A DNA stretch of 64,000 nucleotides from the NCBI GenBank assembly GCA_910574205.1, contig CAJSYJ010000001.1, positions 372,001 to 436,000 of the forward strand, written 5' to 3'. The stretch comes from Bacteroidales bacterium (GTDB lineage: Bacteria; Bacteroidota; Bacteroidia; Bacteroidales; Rikenellaceae). Below the pieces are notes generated by a model. It worked only from the letters and a program-made list of their open reading frames with translations, was not told the origin of the DNA and ran no database searches. A program made the translations under genes and the position numbers. Shown piece after piece: positions 1 to 8,240 of this stretch (the stretch's first letter is position 1; the number at the start of each line of letters is the position of its first letter).

Positions 1-348
1 GAAATCCTCGACACGCATCGTCAGAGAGGCGTTGAGCCGTATGTCGCGTCCGTCGTATTCCTCGATGATATGGGGCTTGACATCCTTGCCGCTCATATCG
101 GGCGCCGTGTCGACATGGGCGATGAAGCCCAGGACGGGGGCGTTCTCGCAACCCGGAGTAGCCGGCAGCGTACCCATAGCGTAGCCGTACTCGTCGATCG
201 AGACGTCGGTAAGGCCTATCGTCCGCATCTCCTCGGCCAGATATCGGAGCAGAACGAGCTGTTTGTCGGTCGACGGGAATGTCGTGCTCGACTCGTCCGA
301 CTGCGTGTCGAACGAAACGTATTTCAGAAAACGGTCTTTAAGTTCCAT
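1..348 (-). CDS. pepT: Peptidase T (tripeptidase), N-terminal part, cut by window edge
   Basis: The reading frame starts at ATG 348 and runs off the left edge, so only 116 N-terminal residues are visible. It opens with MELKDRFLKYVSFDTQSDE and carries AHVDTAPDMSG. His78 and Asp80 of that motif match the first zinc ligand and the neighbouring catalytic Asp of M20B peptidase T. The enzyme releases the N-terminal residue from tripeptides in the cytoplasm. The start lies 18 bases after the stop of the oligopeptide transporter, so the two are probably cotranscribed: peptides are imported, then cleaved. The identity is secure from the N-terminal third; whether the rest is intact cannot be seen here. 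Confidence 0.93.
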   Translation of the reverse strand, partial: MELKDRFLKYVSFDTQSDESSTTFPSTDKQLVLLRYLAEEMRTIGLTDVSIDEYGYAMGTLPATPGCENAPVLGFIAHVDTAPDMSGKDVKPHIIEEYDGRDIRLNASLTMRVEDF

Positions 349-366
349 AATATCATTTTATTTTAA

Positions 367-2352
367 TCAGTCTCCGATCTTGGCGCGACGGCTGTATCGG
401 ACGAAGAATATCATCAACAGTATGTACATGCCCAAGGCCAGCCACTCGGCAGAGTTGGTGCCGGCCCAGCCGTCGAGCTTCAACTTGAACCCGACGAAGG
501 TAAGTATCGCGCTGACCACACCCATCAGGGCGCCTCCGGCGATGAAGCCCGACGCGATCAACGTTCCGCGATTGGCGCGCGCCTTGCCCAGCTCGGCGTT
601 CTTCGAACGCTGGATGTACCATGCCACCAGACCGCCTACGACCAGCGGCGCATTGAGCTGCATCGGTATGAACATACCCAATGCGAATGCCAGAGCGGGC
701 ACGCCGATGAACGTAAGTACCAGAGCCAGCATCGCACCAGAGAAGAAGAGCACCCACGGAGTCTCGCCGCCGGTCATCAGAGGCTGTATGACGGCCGCCA
801 TGGCATTGGCCTGCGGCGCCACCAGGGCATCCTCGCCCGAAAAGCCGTAGGTCTGGTTGAGTATTATCATCACACCGGCCACGGTCGCCGCCGATACGAA
901 CGTACCGACGAACTTCCACGTCTCCTGCTTGCGCGGGGTGGTGCCGAGCCAGTAACCTATTTTGAGGTCGGTAATGAAGCCTCCGGCCATAGAGAGCGCC
1001 GTGCAGACCACACCGCCGATGACCATCGCCGCCACCATGCCGCTCGTACCCGACAGTCCGATGCTTACCAGCACCAGCGACGAGAGTATGAGTGTCATGA
1101 GCGTCATGCCCGATACGGGGTTGGAGCCGACGATAGCTATGGCGTTCGCAGCAACGGTAGTGAAGAGGAACGATATGACGAAGACGATAGCCAGCGCCAC
1201 GAGCGTCTGCATCCAGTTGCCGAGTATGCCGAACTGGAAGAATACGAGCGTTGCTACCAGAGTAGCGATAAGGATCGACATTATGGTGCGCATCTTCAAG
1301 TCGCGCTGCGTGCGCACCTCGTCCGTCGCGGTGCGCTTGCCGCCCAGCTCCTGACGCGCCAGCGACATCGCCGACTTGATTATGCCCGCCTGACGGATGA
1401 TGCCGATAAGACCCGCCATAGCGATACCGCCGATGCCGAGCGGACGTCCTATCTCCTGAAATATGCCCTCGGGAGTCGACAGATTGCTGCCGTCGATGCC
1501 CATGGCGTAGAGATGCGTACCCATAGTGTGCAGATCGAGCATGCCCGAAACGGCACCCACGGCGGGCACGATGACGAACCACACCAGAGCCGAACCGGCC
1601 GCGATGATAAGTGCGTATTTGAGACCTATGATATAGCCCAAGCCGAGCAGTGCCGCCGAGGTGTTGACGCCGAATACGACCTTGAACTTATCGGCGCACA
1701 TCTGTCCGAACTCGCATATACGCGTAGTGACGACATCAGTCCACAGGCCGAAGGTCGAGACGATGAAGTCGTACAGACCGCCTATAAGACCCGATACGAC
1801 GAGCACTTTGGCCTGTGCCCCCCCCTTCTCGCCCGACACGAGCACCTCGGTGGTAGCCGTAGCCTCGGGGAAAGGGTACTTGCCGTGCATCTCCTTGACG
1901 AAGTATTTGCGGAACGGTATCATAAGCACGATACCCAGAATACCGCCCAGCAGCGACGAGAAGAACACCTGATAGAAGTCGACGTCGAGATTGAGGATAT
2001 AGAGCGCCGGCAGTGTGAAGATAGCACCCGCAACGATGACGCCCGAGCTGGCGCCGATGCTCTGGATGATGACGTTCTGGCCGAGCATATTCTTCTTGCC
2101 GCGCATGGTGCCCAGACCCACGGCGATGATCGCAATGGGGATCGCGGCTTCGAATACCTGTCCCACTTTCAGGCCGAGGAATGCTGCTGCGGCAGAGAAG
2201 AGCACAGCCATGAGGATGCCGACACCTACCGAGTAGGGCGTGGCCTCGGCCGGCGTCTGCTCGGCGCTCATCAGAGGTTCATACGCCTCGCCGGGTTTCA
2301 ACTCGCGGTAGGCGTTGTCCGGAAGCGAAGTCCGGATGTTTGGATTTTCCAT
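367..2352 (-). CDS. OPT-family oligopeptide transporter
   Basis: This 661-residue, very hydrophobic protein has the layout of OPT/YSL transporters, which bring oligopeptides across the inner membrane by proton symport. It has a short hydrophilic N-terminus, then many membrane segments (for example VGVGILMAVLFSAAAAFLGL near residue 42) and the typical GGAL and GTxLYAMGID stretches. It lies between glsA upstream (82-base gap) and pepT downstream (18-base gap) on the same strand, which supports peptide import. Oddity: the coding strand has a run of eight G (complement of 1818-1825) in a hydrophilic loop, where slippage would shift the frame. The substrate could also be a metal chelate, as in YSL relatives, but the neighbours favour peptides. 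Confidence 0.93.
   Translation of the reverse strand: MENPNIRTSLPDNAYRELKPGEAYEPLMSAEQTPAEATPYSVGVGILMAVLFSAAAAFLGLKVGQVFEAAIPIAIIAVGLGTMRGKKNMLGQNVIIQSIGASSGVIVAGAIFTLPALYILNLDVDFYQVFFSSLLGGILGIVLMIPFRKYFVKEMHGKYPFPEATATTEVLVSGEKGGAQAKVLVVSGLIGGLYDFIVSTFGLWTDVVTTRICEFGQMCADKFKVVFGVNTSAALLGLGYIIGLKYALIIAAGSALVWFVIVPAVGAVSGMLDLHTMGTHLYAMGIDGSNLSTPEGIFQEIGRPLGIGGIAMAGLIGIIRQAGIIKSAMSLARQELGGKRTATDEVRTQRDLKMRTIMSILIATLVATLVFFQFGILGNWMQTLVALAIVFVISFLFTTVAANAIAIVGSNPVSGMTLMTLILSSLVLVSIGLSGTSGMVAAMVIGGVVCTALSMAGGFITDLKIGYWLGTTPRKQETWKFVGTFVSAATVAGVMIILNQTYGFSGEDALVAPQANAMAAVIQPLMTGGETPWVLFFSGAMLALVLTFIGVPALAFALGMFIPMQLNAPLVVGGLVAWYIQRSKNAELGKARANRGTLIASGFIAGGALMGVVSAILTFVGFKLKLDGWAGTNSAEWLALGMYILLMIFFVRYSRRAKIGD
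1818..1825 (-). repeat. G8 homopolymer inside OPT transporter gene
   Basis: Eight consecutive C on the plus strand read as eight G in the coding strand, spanning Lys-Gly-Gly codons in a loop of the transporter. Tracts of this length can slip during replication. In this copy the reading frame is intact. Confidence 0.8.
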
Positions 2353-2434
2353 GTTTCAGTATAGTTTAGTTGTTTGATTCGCTTCATACCGGCCTCGTGC
2401 GGCGCCCGGGCGATGCCCGCGACAGCCGTGCGTG

Positions 2435-3349
2435 TCAGAAGATCGACTCCTCGGTGCGCGTCGTGAGCAGCTCCAAGGCCTTCATTCCCATGACCGAATT
2501 GCCCTTGCCGTTGAGTCGGGGACTCCACACGGCCACCGAATACTTCAACGGGCAGACCGCAGCGATGCCGCCTCCGACACCGCTCTTGCCCGGCAGGCCG
2601 ACCAGATAGGAGAACTCGCCCGCCTCGTCGTAGAATCCGCATGTCTGCATTATGGCATTTATGCGCTTGACCTGCGACGAGGTAAGCGACGTCGAGCCGT
2701 AGCGGAACGGCGAGCGGTGGTCGGCGAAGGGTTTGAACGCACGCGACAGATCGCAGCAGCTCATCTCGACCGAACATTGCAGGATGTAGAAGTTGAGCAC
2801 ACGCTCGATGTCGCCGTGCAGATTGCCGTGATATTTCAGCAGGTTGGCTATGGCGGCGTTGAGATATGCCGTTGCGCGCTCCGACGAGGCCACTTCGCGG
2901 TTGTAGCCGATCGTCGGGTTGCCGCTTATGGCACGCACGAAATCGAGATAGGCCTCGTCGCAACGCTCGTAGTGCGACATCAGAACATCCGCCACGACGA
3001 TAGCGCCGGCATTGATGAACGGATTGCGCGGGATGCCGTGCTCGACTTCGAGCTGGATCAGGGAGTTGAACGCGGTACCCGACGGCTCGCGCCCTACCCT
3101 GCTCCACAGCGCTTCGCCCTCCAAGCCGAGCGCCGCCGCCAGCGAGAAGACCTTCGTAATGGATTGTATCGAGAAGCGCTCCGACGCATCGCCGAGCAGG
3201 TACTGCCCTCCGTCGATCGTATCGAGACAGATGCCGAAACGATCGGCATCGACGCGCGCCAGAGCCGGAATGTAATCGGCCGGTTTGCCCTCGCGCGCAA
3301 AGGGCTGTATCTCGCGATATATATCTTCGAGTATGCGTTGATAGTCCAT
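2435..3349 (-). CDS. glsA: Glutaminase A
   Basis: The enzyme hydrolyses L-glutamine to glutamate and ammonia in the cytoplasm. The 304-residue length is usual for the GlsA beta-lactamase-fold family. The chosen start (MDYQRILEDIYREIQPF) matches the family N-terminus; the longer open frame upstream to 3478 reads through a promoter-like AT-rich stretch and is unlikely to be translated. The SxxK catalytic pair is seen as Ser63-Ile-Thr-Lys66 in FSIQSITKVF. Further family signatures are NPFINAGAI, the tyrosine-rich segment around YLNAAIANLL, and GKSGVGGG near the C-terminus. It is the first gene of a likely glsA-OPT-pepT operon. Confidence 0.95.
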   Translation of the reverse strand: MDYQRILEDIYREIQPFAREGKPADYIPALARVDADRFGICLDTIDGGQYLLGDASERFSIQSITKVFSLAAALGLEGEALWSRVGREPSGTAFNSLIQLEVEHGIPRNPFINAGAIVVADVLMSHYERCDEAYLDFVRAISGNPTIGYNREVASSERATAYLNAAIANLLKYHGNLHGDIERVLNFYILQCSVEMSCCDLSRAFKPFADHRSPFRYGSTSLTSSQVKRINAIMQTCGFYDEAGEFSYLVGLPGKSGVGGGIAAVCPLKYSVAVWSPRLNGKGNSVMGMKALELLTTRTEESIF

Positions 3350-3498
3350 ATCTGGTATACGGTTTACGGATCGGCCGCTGCGACCCGAACAACATAAAGG
3401 TATATCTGTATCGCTCCGCAGCCGGCGGCAACGACATATAAACCTAACAAAAATAACATATTTTTCGTTTACAGACAAATCCGCAAGTCACAAAAAAA

Positions 3499-3520
3499 CA
3501 CGACACCGCATGGCGTCGTG
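3499..3520 (-). terminator. Intrinsic terminator of the 81-residue protein gene
   Basis: An inverted repeat with arms around CACGAC/GTCGTG is followed, in the minus direction, by a run of seven T (complement of 3492-3498). It lies 65 bases after the stop of the gene at 3586-3831. Confidence 0.75.
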
Positions 3521-3585
3521 CATCGAACCGGTTCCGGCCGTCGCATAGGTCGACCTTAGAGGTCGCGCTCAGTGACGTGCCGCCT

Positions 3586-3831
3586 TTAACGCTTGTTCGA
3601 ATTTTTCGTGTACTGGTTGTGCCCCTCGGGGTTGTTGACACGACCCTTCATGGCCTCGCTGCGCGTCTGCGAGCTCTGGCCCGAGGCGGTGCGGCTGCGG
3701 CTCGAAGAGCTGCTCTCGTTACGCGTCGACGAAGCGCGCGAAGTCGAGTTGCGGTTGCTGCCCGAATTGGTCGTTCTGCTCTTGGTAGAGGCAGTCGCAG
3801 ATTCGGCCTTGCGGTTGTTTGACTCTTTCAT
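3586..3831 (-). CDS. Small disordered Ser/Thr/Arg/Asn-rich protein of unknown function
   Basis: I do not recognise this 81-residue protein. About the first 58 residues are a low-complexity mixture of Ser, Thr, Arg, Asn and Ala with no hydrophobic core, so it should be disordered and basic. The last 22 residues (MKGRVNNPEGHNQYTKNSNK region) look more conserved and recall short Gly/Asn/Lys motifs in bacterial stress-related small proteins, but this is only a resemblance. Support for a real gene: it stands alone between two gaps, its ATG is preceded by AGGAAAAG, and a good terminator follows its stop on the same strand. No signal peptide or membrane segment is seen. Confidence 0.6.
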   Translation of the reverse strand: MKESNNRKAESATASTKSRTTNSGSNRNSTSRASSTRNESSSSSRSRTASGQSSQTRSEAMKGRVNNPEGHNQYTKNSNKR

Positions 3832-4263
3832 AACTTTTCCTATTAATTAAACATTATCATCGCCCGTCGCATCCGCCGGAACATATTCCCGATGCTGTCG
3901 GCTGCATATCCATGAACAATAAATATGCCGCGGGAACAGCCCGCACAGCCGCCTACATGCGTATGCACTGCCCGCCAGAGAGATATGACGCGCCCTCCGA
4001 CCGCGCACATTCTTGCACGAAAACGGATATCCTGCGCCTCGGAGAGAATACGGCACTGGCGGACGTGACTAACATCGGGTCATAACAGCATAATAACGTA
4101 TAGCACGAAAAACAGCCCAGGCACCGACATCCGATCTCCGGCAAACGACGATATGAAAAGCCGCAGCGAAAATCCGCCTATGGGACGCATACCGGCGCTA
4201 CCCATTGGCGGATTCGACCGAGGCGCAGGGGTCGATATATTTCACGGACACCCGTCCGAAGCA
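3832..4263. other. Gene-poor gap
   Basis: This 430-base stretch lies between the small protein gene and the rplT terminator. Open frames here are short, overlap each other and resemble no family. I see no tRNA or clear promoter in it; the promoter of the gene at 3586-3831 must lie at its left end. Confidence 0.5.
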
Positions 4264-4293
4264 CAAAAAAAACCTCCCGCGAAACGGGAGGTT
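4264..4293 (-). terminator. Intrinsic terminator of rpmI-rplT
   Basis: A perfect nine-base stem (AACCTCCCG/CGGGAGGTT, five-base loop) is followed in the minus direction by eight or more T. It ends the rplT transcript about 40 bases after its stop. Confidence 0.92.
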
Positions 4294-4330
4294 GAACGCT
4301 ACCGAGCTCCGGGAGCGGAGTCGCAACGTA

Positions 4331-4675
4331 CTATTTAACTTCTTTAACGATTGCTTCGAATGCCTTCGGCTCGTTCAGCGCCAGGTCGGCCAGAACCTTG
4401 CGGTTCAGAGCGATACCCTTGGCATTGATCTTACCGATAAATTCCGAATAGGTCATACCGTGCATGCGGACGGCGGCGTTGATACGCGTGATCCACAGCG
4501 AACGATACGTTCTCTTCTTCAATCTGCGGTGTGCATAAGCATACTGCAAACCCTTCTCGACAGTGTTCTTCGCAACTGTCCATACGTTTCCCCTTGAACC
4601 AAAGTTACCCTTGGCAAGCTTCAAAACCTTTTTTCTTCTTGCGCGTGACGCAACAGCGTTAACTGAACGTGGCAT
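4331..4675 (-). CDS. rplT: 50S ribosomal protein L20
   Basis: This is a 114-residue basic protein of the usual L20 length. It starts [19 protein letters not shown] and contains [19 protein letters not shown], the conserved core that binds 23S rRNA early in large-subunit assembly. It follows rpmI after about 110 bases and ends at a strong terminator. In many bacteria L20 represses its own operon by binding the leader of infC-rpmI-rplT; here infC is not upstream, so any such control would act on the rpmI leader or the rpmI-rplT spacer. That last point is inference. Confidence 0.98.
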   Translation of the reverse strand: MPRSVNAVASRARRKKVLKLAKGNFGSRGNVWTVAKNTVEKGLQYAYAHRRLKKRTYRSLWITRINAAVRMHGMTYSEFIGKINAKGIALNRKVLADLALNEPKAFEAIVKEVK

Positions 4676-4789
4676 AAATTCTAAGTTTTTGACAGAGTTG
4701 ATAGCGGCATGTTTCTCTCATGCTCTTCGGGGCTATGTCACTCCATTGTTAATAAAATAAACGATCGGCGAATCCGCAGTCAGGCAATA

Positions 4790-4984
4790 CTACTTGACCA
4801 GCAGGTTCTTGATCTTGGCCTCGTCGGCCGACGAAACGATACCCGAGTAGCACAGGTTACGTTTACGCTTGTTAGTCTTTTTGGTCAGGATGTGACTGTG
4901 ATAAGCGTGCTTACGCTTGATCTTTCCTGTGCCGGTGAAAGAAAAACGCTTCTTTGCAGCGGCATTTGTTTTCATCTTTGGCAT
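4790..4984 (-). CDS. rpmI: 50S ribosomal protein L35
   Basis: This is a 64-residue basic protein of normal L35 length, with [20 protein letters not shown] at the N-terminus and the [14 protein letters not shown] segment typical of the family. It is a structural protein of the large subunit. It is the first gene of a two-gene unit with rplT and has its own Bacteroidetes-type promoter about 35 bases upstream. The usual upstream partner infC is absent; rpmA of a separate unit lies there instead. Confidence 0.98.
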   Translation of the reverse strand: MPKMKTNAAAKKRFSFTGTGKIKRKHAYHSHILTKKTNKRKRNLCYSGIVSSADEAKIKNLLVK

Positions 4985-5018
4985 TTTCGTAAAAGTTAAA
5001 TTAGTTAAACATAGCCTG

Positions 5019-5048
5019 CAAAGGTAACAATAAATCCGTAATTAGCAA
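5019..5048 (-). promoter_or_regulatory. Promoter of rpmI-rplT
   Basis: Read on the minus strand: TTG, 19 bases, TACCTTTG. This matches the Bacteroidetes primary sigma pattern (TTTG at -33 and TAnnTTTG at -7) and lies just upstream of rpmI. Confidence 0.8.
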
Positions 5049-5123
5049 CCCCTGCATGGCTATTTTTCAGAATAAACCGACGATGCGCCGACTCAGCCGG
5101 AATACACAGCCGAAACTCTATCG

Positions 5124-5164
5124 AAAAAAAGATTCTCCGGAGCGACTTTTCGCATCCGGAGAAT
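5124..5164 (-). terminator. Intrinsic terminator of rplU-rpmA
   Basis: Perfect ten-base arms (ATTCTCCGGA/TCCGGAGAAT) close a 13-base loop and are followed on the minus strand by seven T (complement of 5124-5130). Confidence 0.9.
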
Positions 5165-5278
5165 AAGACGTTTTCTTTAAGCCGGGGCAAAGCCGTACTT
5201 GTCGGGCTCGCCGAGGCTAAGAAAAGGTCGAAAGGATCTGAACGATCCGGCGCCGCAGCGCCGTCTTCGCGTAAAGTG

Positions 5279-5539
5279 TTACTCTGCCAGAGGAGTCACG
5301 CTTACATAAGACTTGCCCGACGACTTCTTGCAGAACTCGACGGTGCCGTCGACCAATGCGAAAAGCGTGTGGTCCTTGCCTATGCCTACATTCTCACCGG
5401 GGTTGTGTACCGTGCCTCGCTGACGAACGATGATGTTACCCGCCTTAGCGAACTGACCACCGAAAAGCTTTACACCGAGTCGCTTGCTCTCCGACTCACG
5501 GCCGTTCTTCGAACTACCTACACCTTTTTTGTGTGCCAT
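5279..5539 (-). CDS. rpmA: 50S ribosomal protein L27
   Basis: This 86-residue protein starts [20 protein letters not shown], the conserved L27 N-terminus whose flexible tail reaches the peptidyl-transferase centre. The segment [20 protein letters not shown] is the family core. It follows rplU after 21 bases, as in most bacteria, and ends before a strong terminator. The extra N-terminal cleavage motif found in some Firmicutes is not present; the Met-Ala start is the mature form. Confidence 0.98.
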   Translation of the reverse strand: MAHKKGVGSSKNGRESESKRLGVKLFGGQFAKAGNIIVRQRGTVHNPGENVGIGKDHTLFALVDGTVEFCKKSSGKSYVSVTPLAE

Positions 5540-5560
5540 GTTTCTCTACGTTTTTAAGGG

Positions 5561-5872
5561 TTACGCAACAATTTCCTCAACGAGAACCTGCGACAGATAC
5601 TGACGGTGACCGTTGCACTTCTGATAGCCCGTTCTACGTTTTTTCTTGAAGACCAGAACCTTGTCATCCTTGACATGTTTCAGGATCTTGCACTTTACCG
5701 AGGCGCCTTCTACAACAGGTGCGCCCACCTTAACCTGACCGTCGTTGTCTACGAGCAGGACACGATCGAAACTCAAAGACGAATCTACTTCGCCTTGGAG
5801 ACGGTGAACATAGAGTTTCCGACCTTTTTCAGCTTTGAACTGCTGACCTGCAATCTCTACTATTACGTACAT
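5561..5872 (-). CDS. rplU: 50S ribosomal protein L21
   Basis: This 103-residue protein matches L21 along its full length: [20 protein letters not shown] at the start, [20 protein letters not shown] in the middle and [15 protein letters not shown] near the C-terminus. It binds 23S rRNA and L20 in the large subunit. It is the first gene of an rplU-rpmA operon with a well-formed promoter 27 bases upstream of its ATG. Confidence 0.98.
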   Translation of the reverse strand: MYVIVEIAGQQFKAEKGRKLYVHRLQGEVDSSLSFDRVLLVDNDGQVKVGAPVVEGASVKCKILKHVKDDKVLVFKKKRRTGYQKCNGHRQYLSQVLVEEIVA

Positions 5873-5898
5873 TAATATAAAATTGAATGTTTAGCGTG

Positions 5899-5928
5899 CA
5901 AATATACTCAATTTTACTTTACCGGCAA
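5899..5928 (-). promoter_or_regulatory. Promoter of rplU-rpmA
   Basis: On the minus strand: TTG, 19 bases, TATATTTG, placed directly upstream of rplU. A good match to the Bacteroidetes -33/-7 pattern. Confidence 0.82.
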
Positions 5929-6011
5929 TACCCCTCCCGCTTTTTTTTAGCTTTTTGATCCGTGGCACGCTTTTGGCGGCTCGGAGGCGACAAGCGTTTT
6001 GTCGATACGTT

Positions 6012-6395
6012 ATGTCCAGAATATTGATTTTCACCTCCGATATGTCGACCTGCAACATAGTAGCTTCGGCCGTGGCCGATCTCGCCGACGAGACGGTGCG
6101 CACGACGTCCATGCAGGGGGTAATGCAGCATGTCGAAAACGAGGATTTTTCGCTCATCATCATGGCCTCGACACGCTCTCTGGCCACCGAGAGCCGCCTC
6201 GACCGTACGATCGGCCATCTGCACAGATGCGGCATCCCAGTATTCCTTATACTCGCCCGGCTCTCCGAGCAGCGCGCGACGCGTCTACTGCAATGCGGCG
6301 TAGACCAGTGCATGACATTTCCGATCAATCTCCACCGCCTGCGCCGCAAGGTGCACGAGCAGATAACGGGCGGCAACAAGGCCGGACGACGATGA
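6012..6395 (+). CDS. Receiver-like protein lacking the phosphorylation residues
   Basis: The 127-residue length and order of strands and helices fit a CheY-type receiver domain with no output domain (MSRILIFTSDM at strand 1, FSLIIM at strand 3, IPVFLILA at strand 4, GVDQCMTFPINLHRLRRKV at strand 5). The key residues are missing: the phospho-accepting Asp after strand 3 is Met51, the Thr/Ser after strand 4 is Leu81, and the Lys of the usual TKPF is Phe103; only Asp10 remains of the acidic pocket. It is therefore probably a protein-interaction module, not a phosphorylated switch. An upstream in-frame start (5955) is less likely. It overlaps the next gene by ATGA, so translation is coupled. The fold is inferred from sequence pattern only. 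Confidence 0.7.
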   Translation: MSRILIFTSDMSTCNIVASAVADLADETVRTTSMQGVMQHVENEDFSLIIMASTRSLATESRLDRTIGHLHRCGIPVFLILARLSEQRATRLLQCGVDQCMTFPINLHRLRRKVHEQITGGNKAGRR

Positions 6396-7327
6396 ACACC
6401 GCCGTGGAGACATACGCGATCGTGACAATACTGCTCGCGCTCTCTATCGGAGCTCTGCTCGTCGACCGCTCGATGCGGGCTTTTCGCAGCCGGCGCTGGC
6501 ACTGCGTCCACGAGCCCGTGGCATTGCGCATCGTCATGCGCACGCTGACCTCCCCCCGCCTGCGCAACATCGCCGTGCGCATTCCGCGCATGCCGCGCCG
6601 TCGCCTCTGCGACACGCTTCTCAGCCTGAGCCTCACGACATACAACATCGACCGCCGCGCCATGTCGGCGCTGACCGACGCATACGGCTCGGAGCGCATC
6701 ATAGGCCGCTTGTCGCCCTTCACGACGGGCTACCGCCGCGCCGAGAGGCTGCTGATGCTGGCCTCGATGCCCACCGGACGCCGCATACCCGTGCACAGGC
6801 TCAGACACTGGTCGGCGGCCTCGCGATACATTCACTTCTACACGCTCATGGCCGACATGGCGCGCACGCCCGTACTGGCCGAATACCTCATCGAGACGTG
6901 CGACATACGCCTCTCGCCCTCGGAGATATCGCAGATCACGGCGATGCTGCACCGCGGGTCGATCACGCTCGACTACCGCCGTCTGCTGCGCTCTTCCGAC
7001 CGCAATCTGCGCATGACCGGCATAGCCATAGTCCGCCACTTCTCCATAGAGGAGGCCTGCGACATGCTCCACGATATAGCCGCAAGCGACCCCGACGCCG
7101 AGATATGCCGCGAGGCGCTGATAACGCTCTGCGCGGCAGGCTGCACGATCGACCCGTCGCTCATGGCCGAACATATCGGAGGCATGGATGCGGCCATACG
7201 CCGCAGCATATGCCGCCACGCCATACTCAACGGCTACCCTCCCGCCGCCTTCGCCCCGCTGTTCGGCGACCACGGCGACGACCGTCTTGCCGCACTGGCC
7301 GAATCGAACAAATATACCATAGCATGA
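6392..7327 (+). CDS. Membrane-anchored HEAT-like repeat protein
   Basis: This 311-residue protein has one N-terminal membrane segment (about residues 6-26, ETYAIVTILLALSIGALLVD). A very Arg-rich cytoplasmic part follows, then helical repeats of HEAT type: LRSSDRNLRMTGIAIVRHF and EEACDMLHDIAASDPDAEI are successive helix pairs. Such repeats form protein-binding scaffolds. The start ATG overlaps the receiver-like gene's stop, and its own stop overlaps the next start (ATGA both times), so the three products are probably made in fixed ratio and may form one inner-membrane complex. No enzyme motif is seen. HEAT is a pattern-based call; another alpha-solenoid is possible. Confidence 0.65.
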   Translation: MNTAVETYAIVTILLALSIGALLVDRSMRAFRSRRWHCVHEPVALRIVMRTLTSPRLRNIAVRIPRMPRRRLCDTLLSLSLTTYNIDRRAMSALTDAYGSERIIGRLSPFTTGYRRAERLLMLASMPTGRRIPVHRLRHWSAASRYIHFYTLMADMARTPVLAEYLIETCDIRLSPSEISQITAMLHRGSITLDYRRLLRSSDRNLRMTGIAIVRHFSIEEACDMLHDIAASDPDAEICREALITLCAAGCTIDPSLMAEHIGGMDAAIRRSICRHAILNGYPPAAFAPLFGDHGDDRLAALAESNKYTIA

Positions 7328-8199
7328 ATACCTTCCAAGCGGCCGCACTGGCGGCCATGACCCTGACATCCGCCGCCGCGCTCCGCAGCGCGTGGCGCAG
7401 CCGTCGCTGGGCCGACAAACGCAGGCTGATAGCCGCCGTCTCCGCGATGCGGTGCGACAGCGTAGGCAACATCGGCATAAGCATCATTTGCAGCGGCGTG
7501 GACTGCATGGCGCAGATCGAGAATCTCGCCTCGCCCGAGTACGAAAACTTCGAAGTCGTCCTGTGTCTGGACTCCGACACCTCCCTCAGACGCATGCGCA
7601 ATATCATCGACCGCTATGCGCTGTTCAGGGTAGCCCTGCCCTCGCGGAGCGAGCTGCCGGTGGTCGGCGTCCGCGCCATATATCGCTCACGTCGCGGCGC
7701 CATACGCCGCATGACACTGATCGACAAGCGCTTCACCTCGCACGAGGACGCGCTCGACGCCGCGGTCAATGTCGCTTCGTTCGACTATGTAATGGCCGTC
7801 GGCCGCAACGAATATCTCTATCCCGACTCCATAGACATGCTCGCTGCGCAGATCGGCGAGCACGAAGCCTGCTCGGTCGACATGCTCGAATGCACGACAT
7901 CGGGCGGACGGTTGTTTCTTCGCGACGCGATCGTGTCGCTGGGCGGATACGCCTCACTGCGCTACATGCGTCCCCGGCGCATAAAGCGCGTAATCAACCG
8001 CATACCCGACCGTTACCGCATTGCCGGCCGGTCGGCCGCCATAAGGCGCGCCATCGCGGCAATAACCGCCGTCGTCGCATCGTTAGTATTATTGGTGCTG
8101 TCGGGCTTCGAGCCGCTCGCCGCAGCGCTGACGGCCACCGTGCTGCTCACGGTCGTATGCCGCGCCTATGCGCGCAAATGCCGCGAGCTGACGGTATGA
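7324..8199 (+). CDS. Membrane glycosyltransferase-2-like protein without DXD motif
   Basis: This 291-residue protein has an N-terminal hydrophobic segment (about 4-24), a GT-A-like region, and two C-terminal membrane segments (about 242-260 and 263-280). NIGISIICSG, then PEYENFEVVLCLDSD and FDYVMAVGRNEYLYPDSIDML follow the order of a GT2 domain. Where active GT2 enzymes have a DXD metal-binding motif (lDaDd), this protein has AVGRNE, and the C-terminal QxxRW-type motif is not seen. It may be an inactive or very divergent glycosyltransferase that works with the HEAT-like and receiver-like proteins encoded just upstream. The resemblance is moderate. Confidence 0.6.
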   Translation: MNTFQAAALAAMTLTSAAALRSAWRSRRWADKRRLIAAVSAMRCDSVGNIGISIICSGVDCMAQIENLASPEYENFEVVLCLDSDTSLRRMRNIIDRYALFRVALPSRSELPVVGVRAIYRSRRGAIRRMTLIDKRFTSHEDALDAAVNVASFDYVMAVGRNEYLYPDSIDMLAAQIGEHEACSVDMLECTTSGGRLFLRDAIVSLGGYASLRYMRPRRIKRVINRIPDRYRIAGRSAAIRRAIAAITAVVASLVLLVLSGFEPLAAALTATVLLTVVCRAYARKCRELTV

Positions 8200-8240
8200 C
8201 CCCATTGCAGAGGACAATGGAATACGGAGTAAATTTCAAT

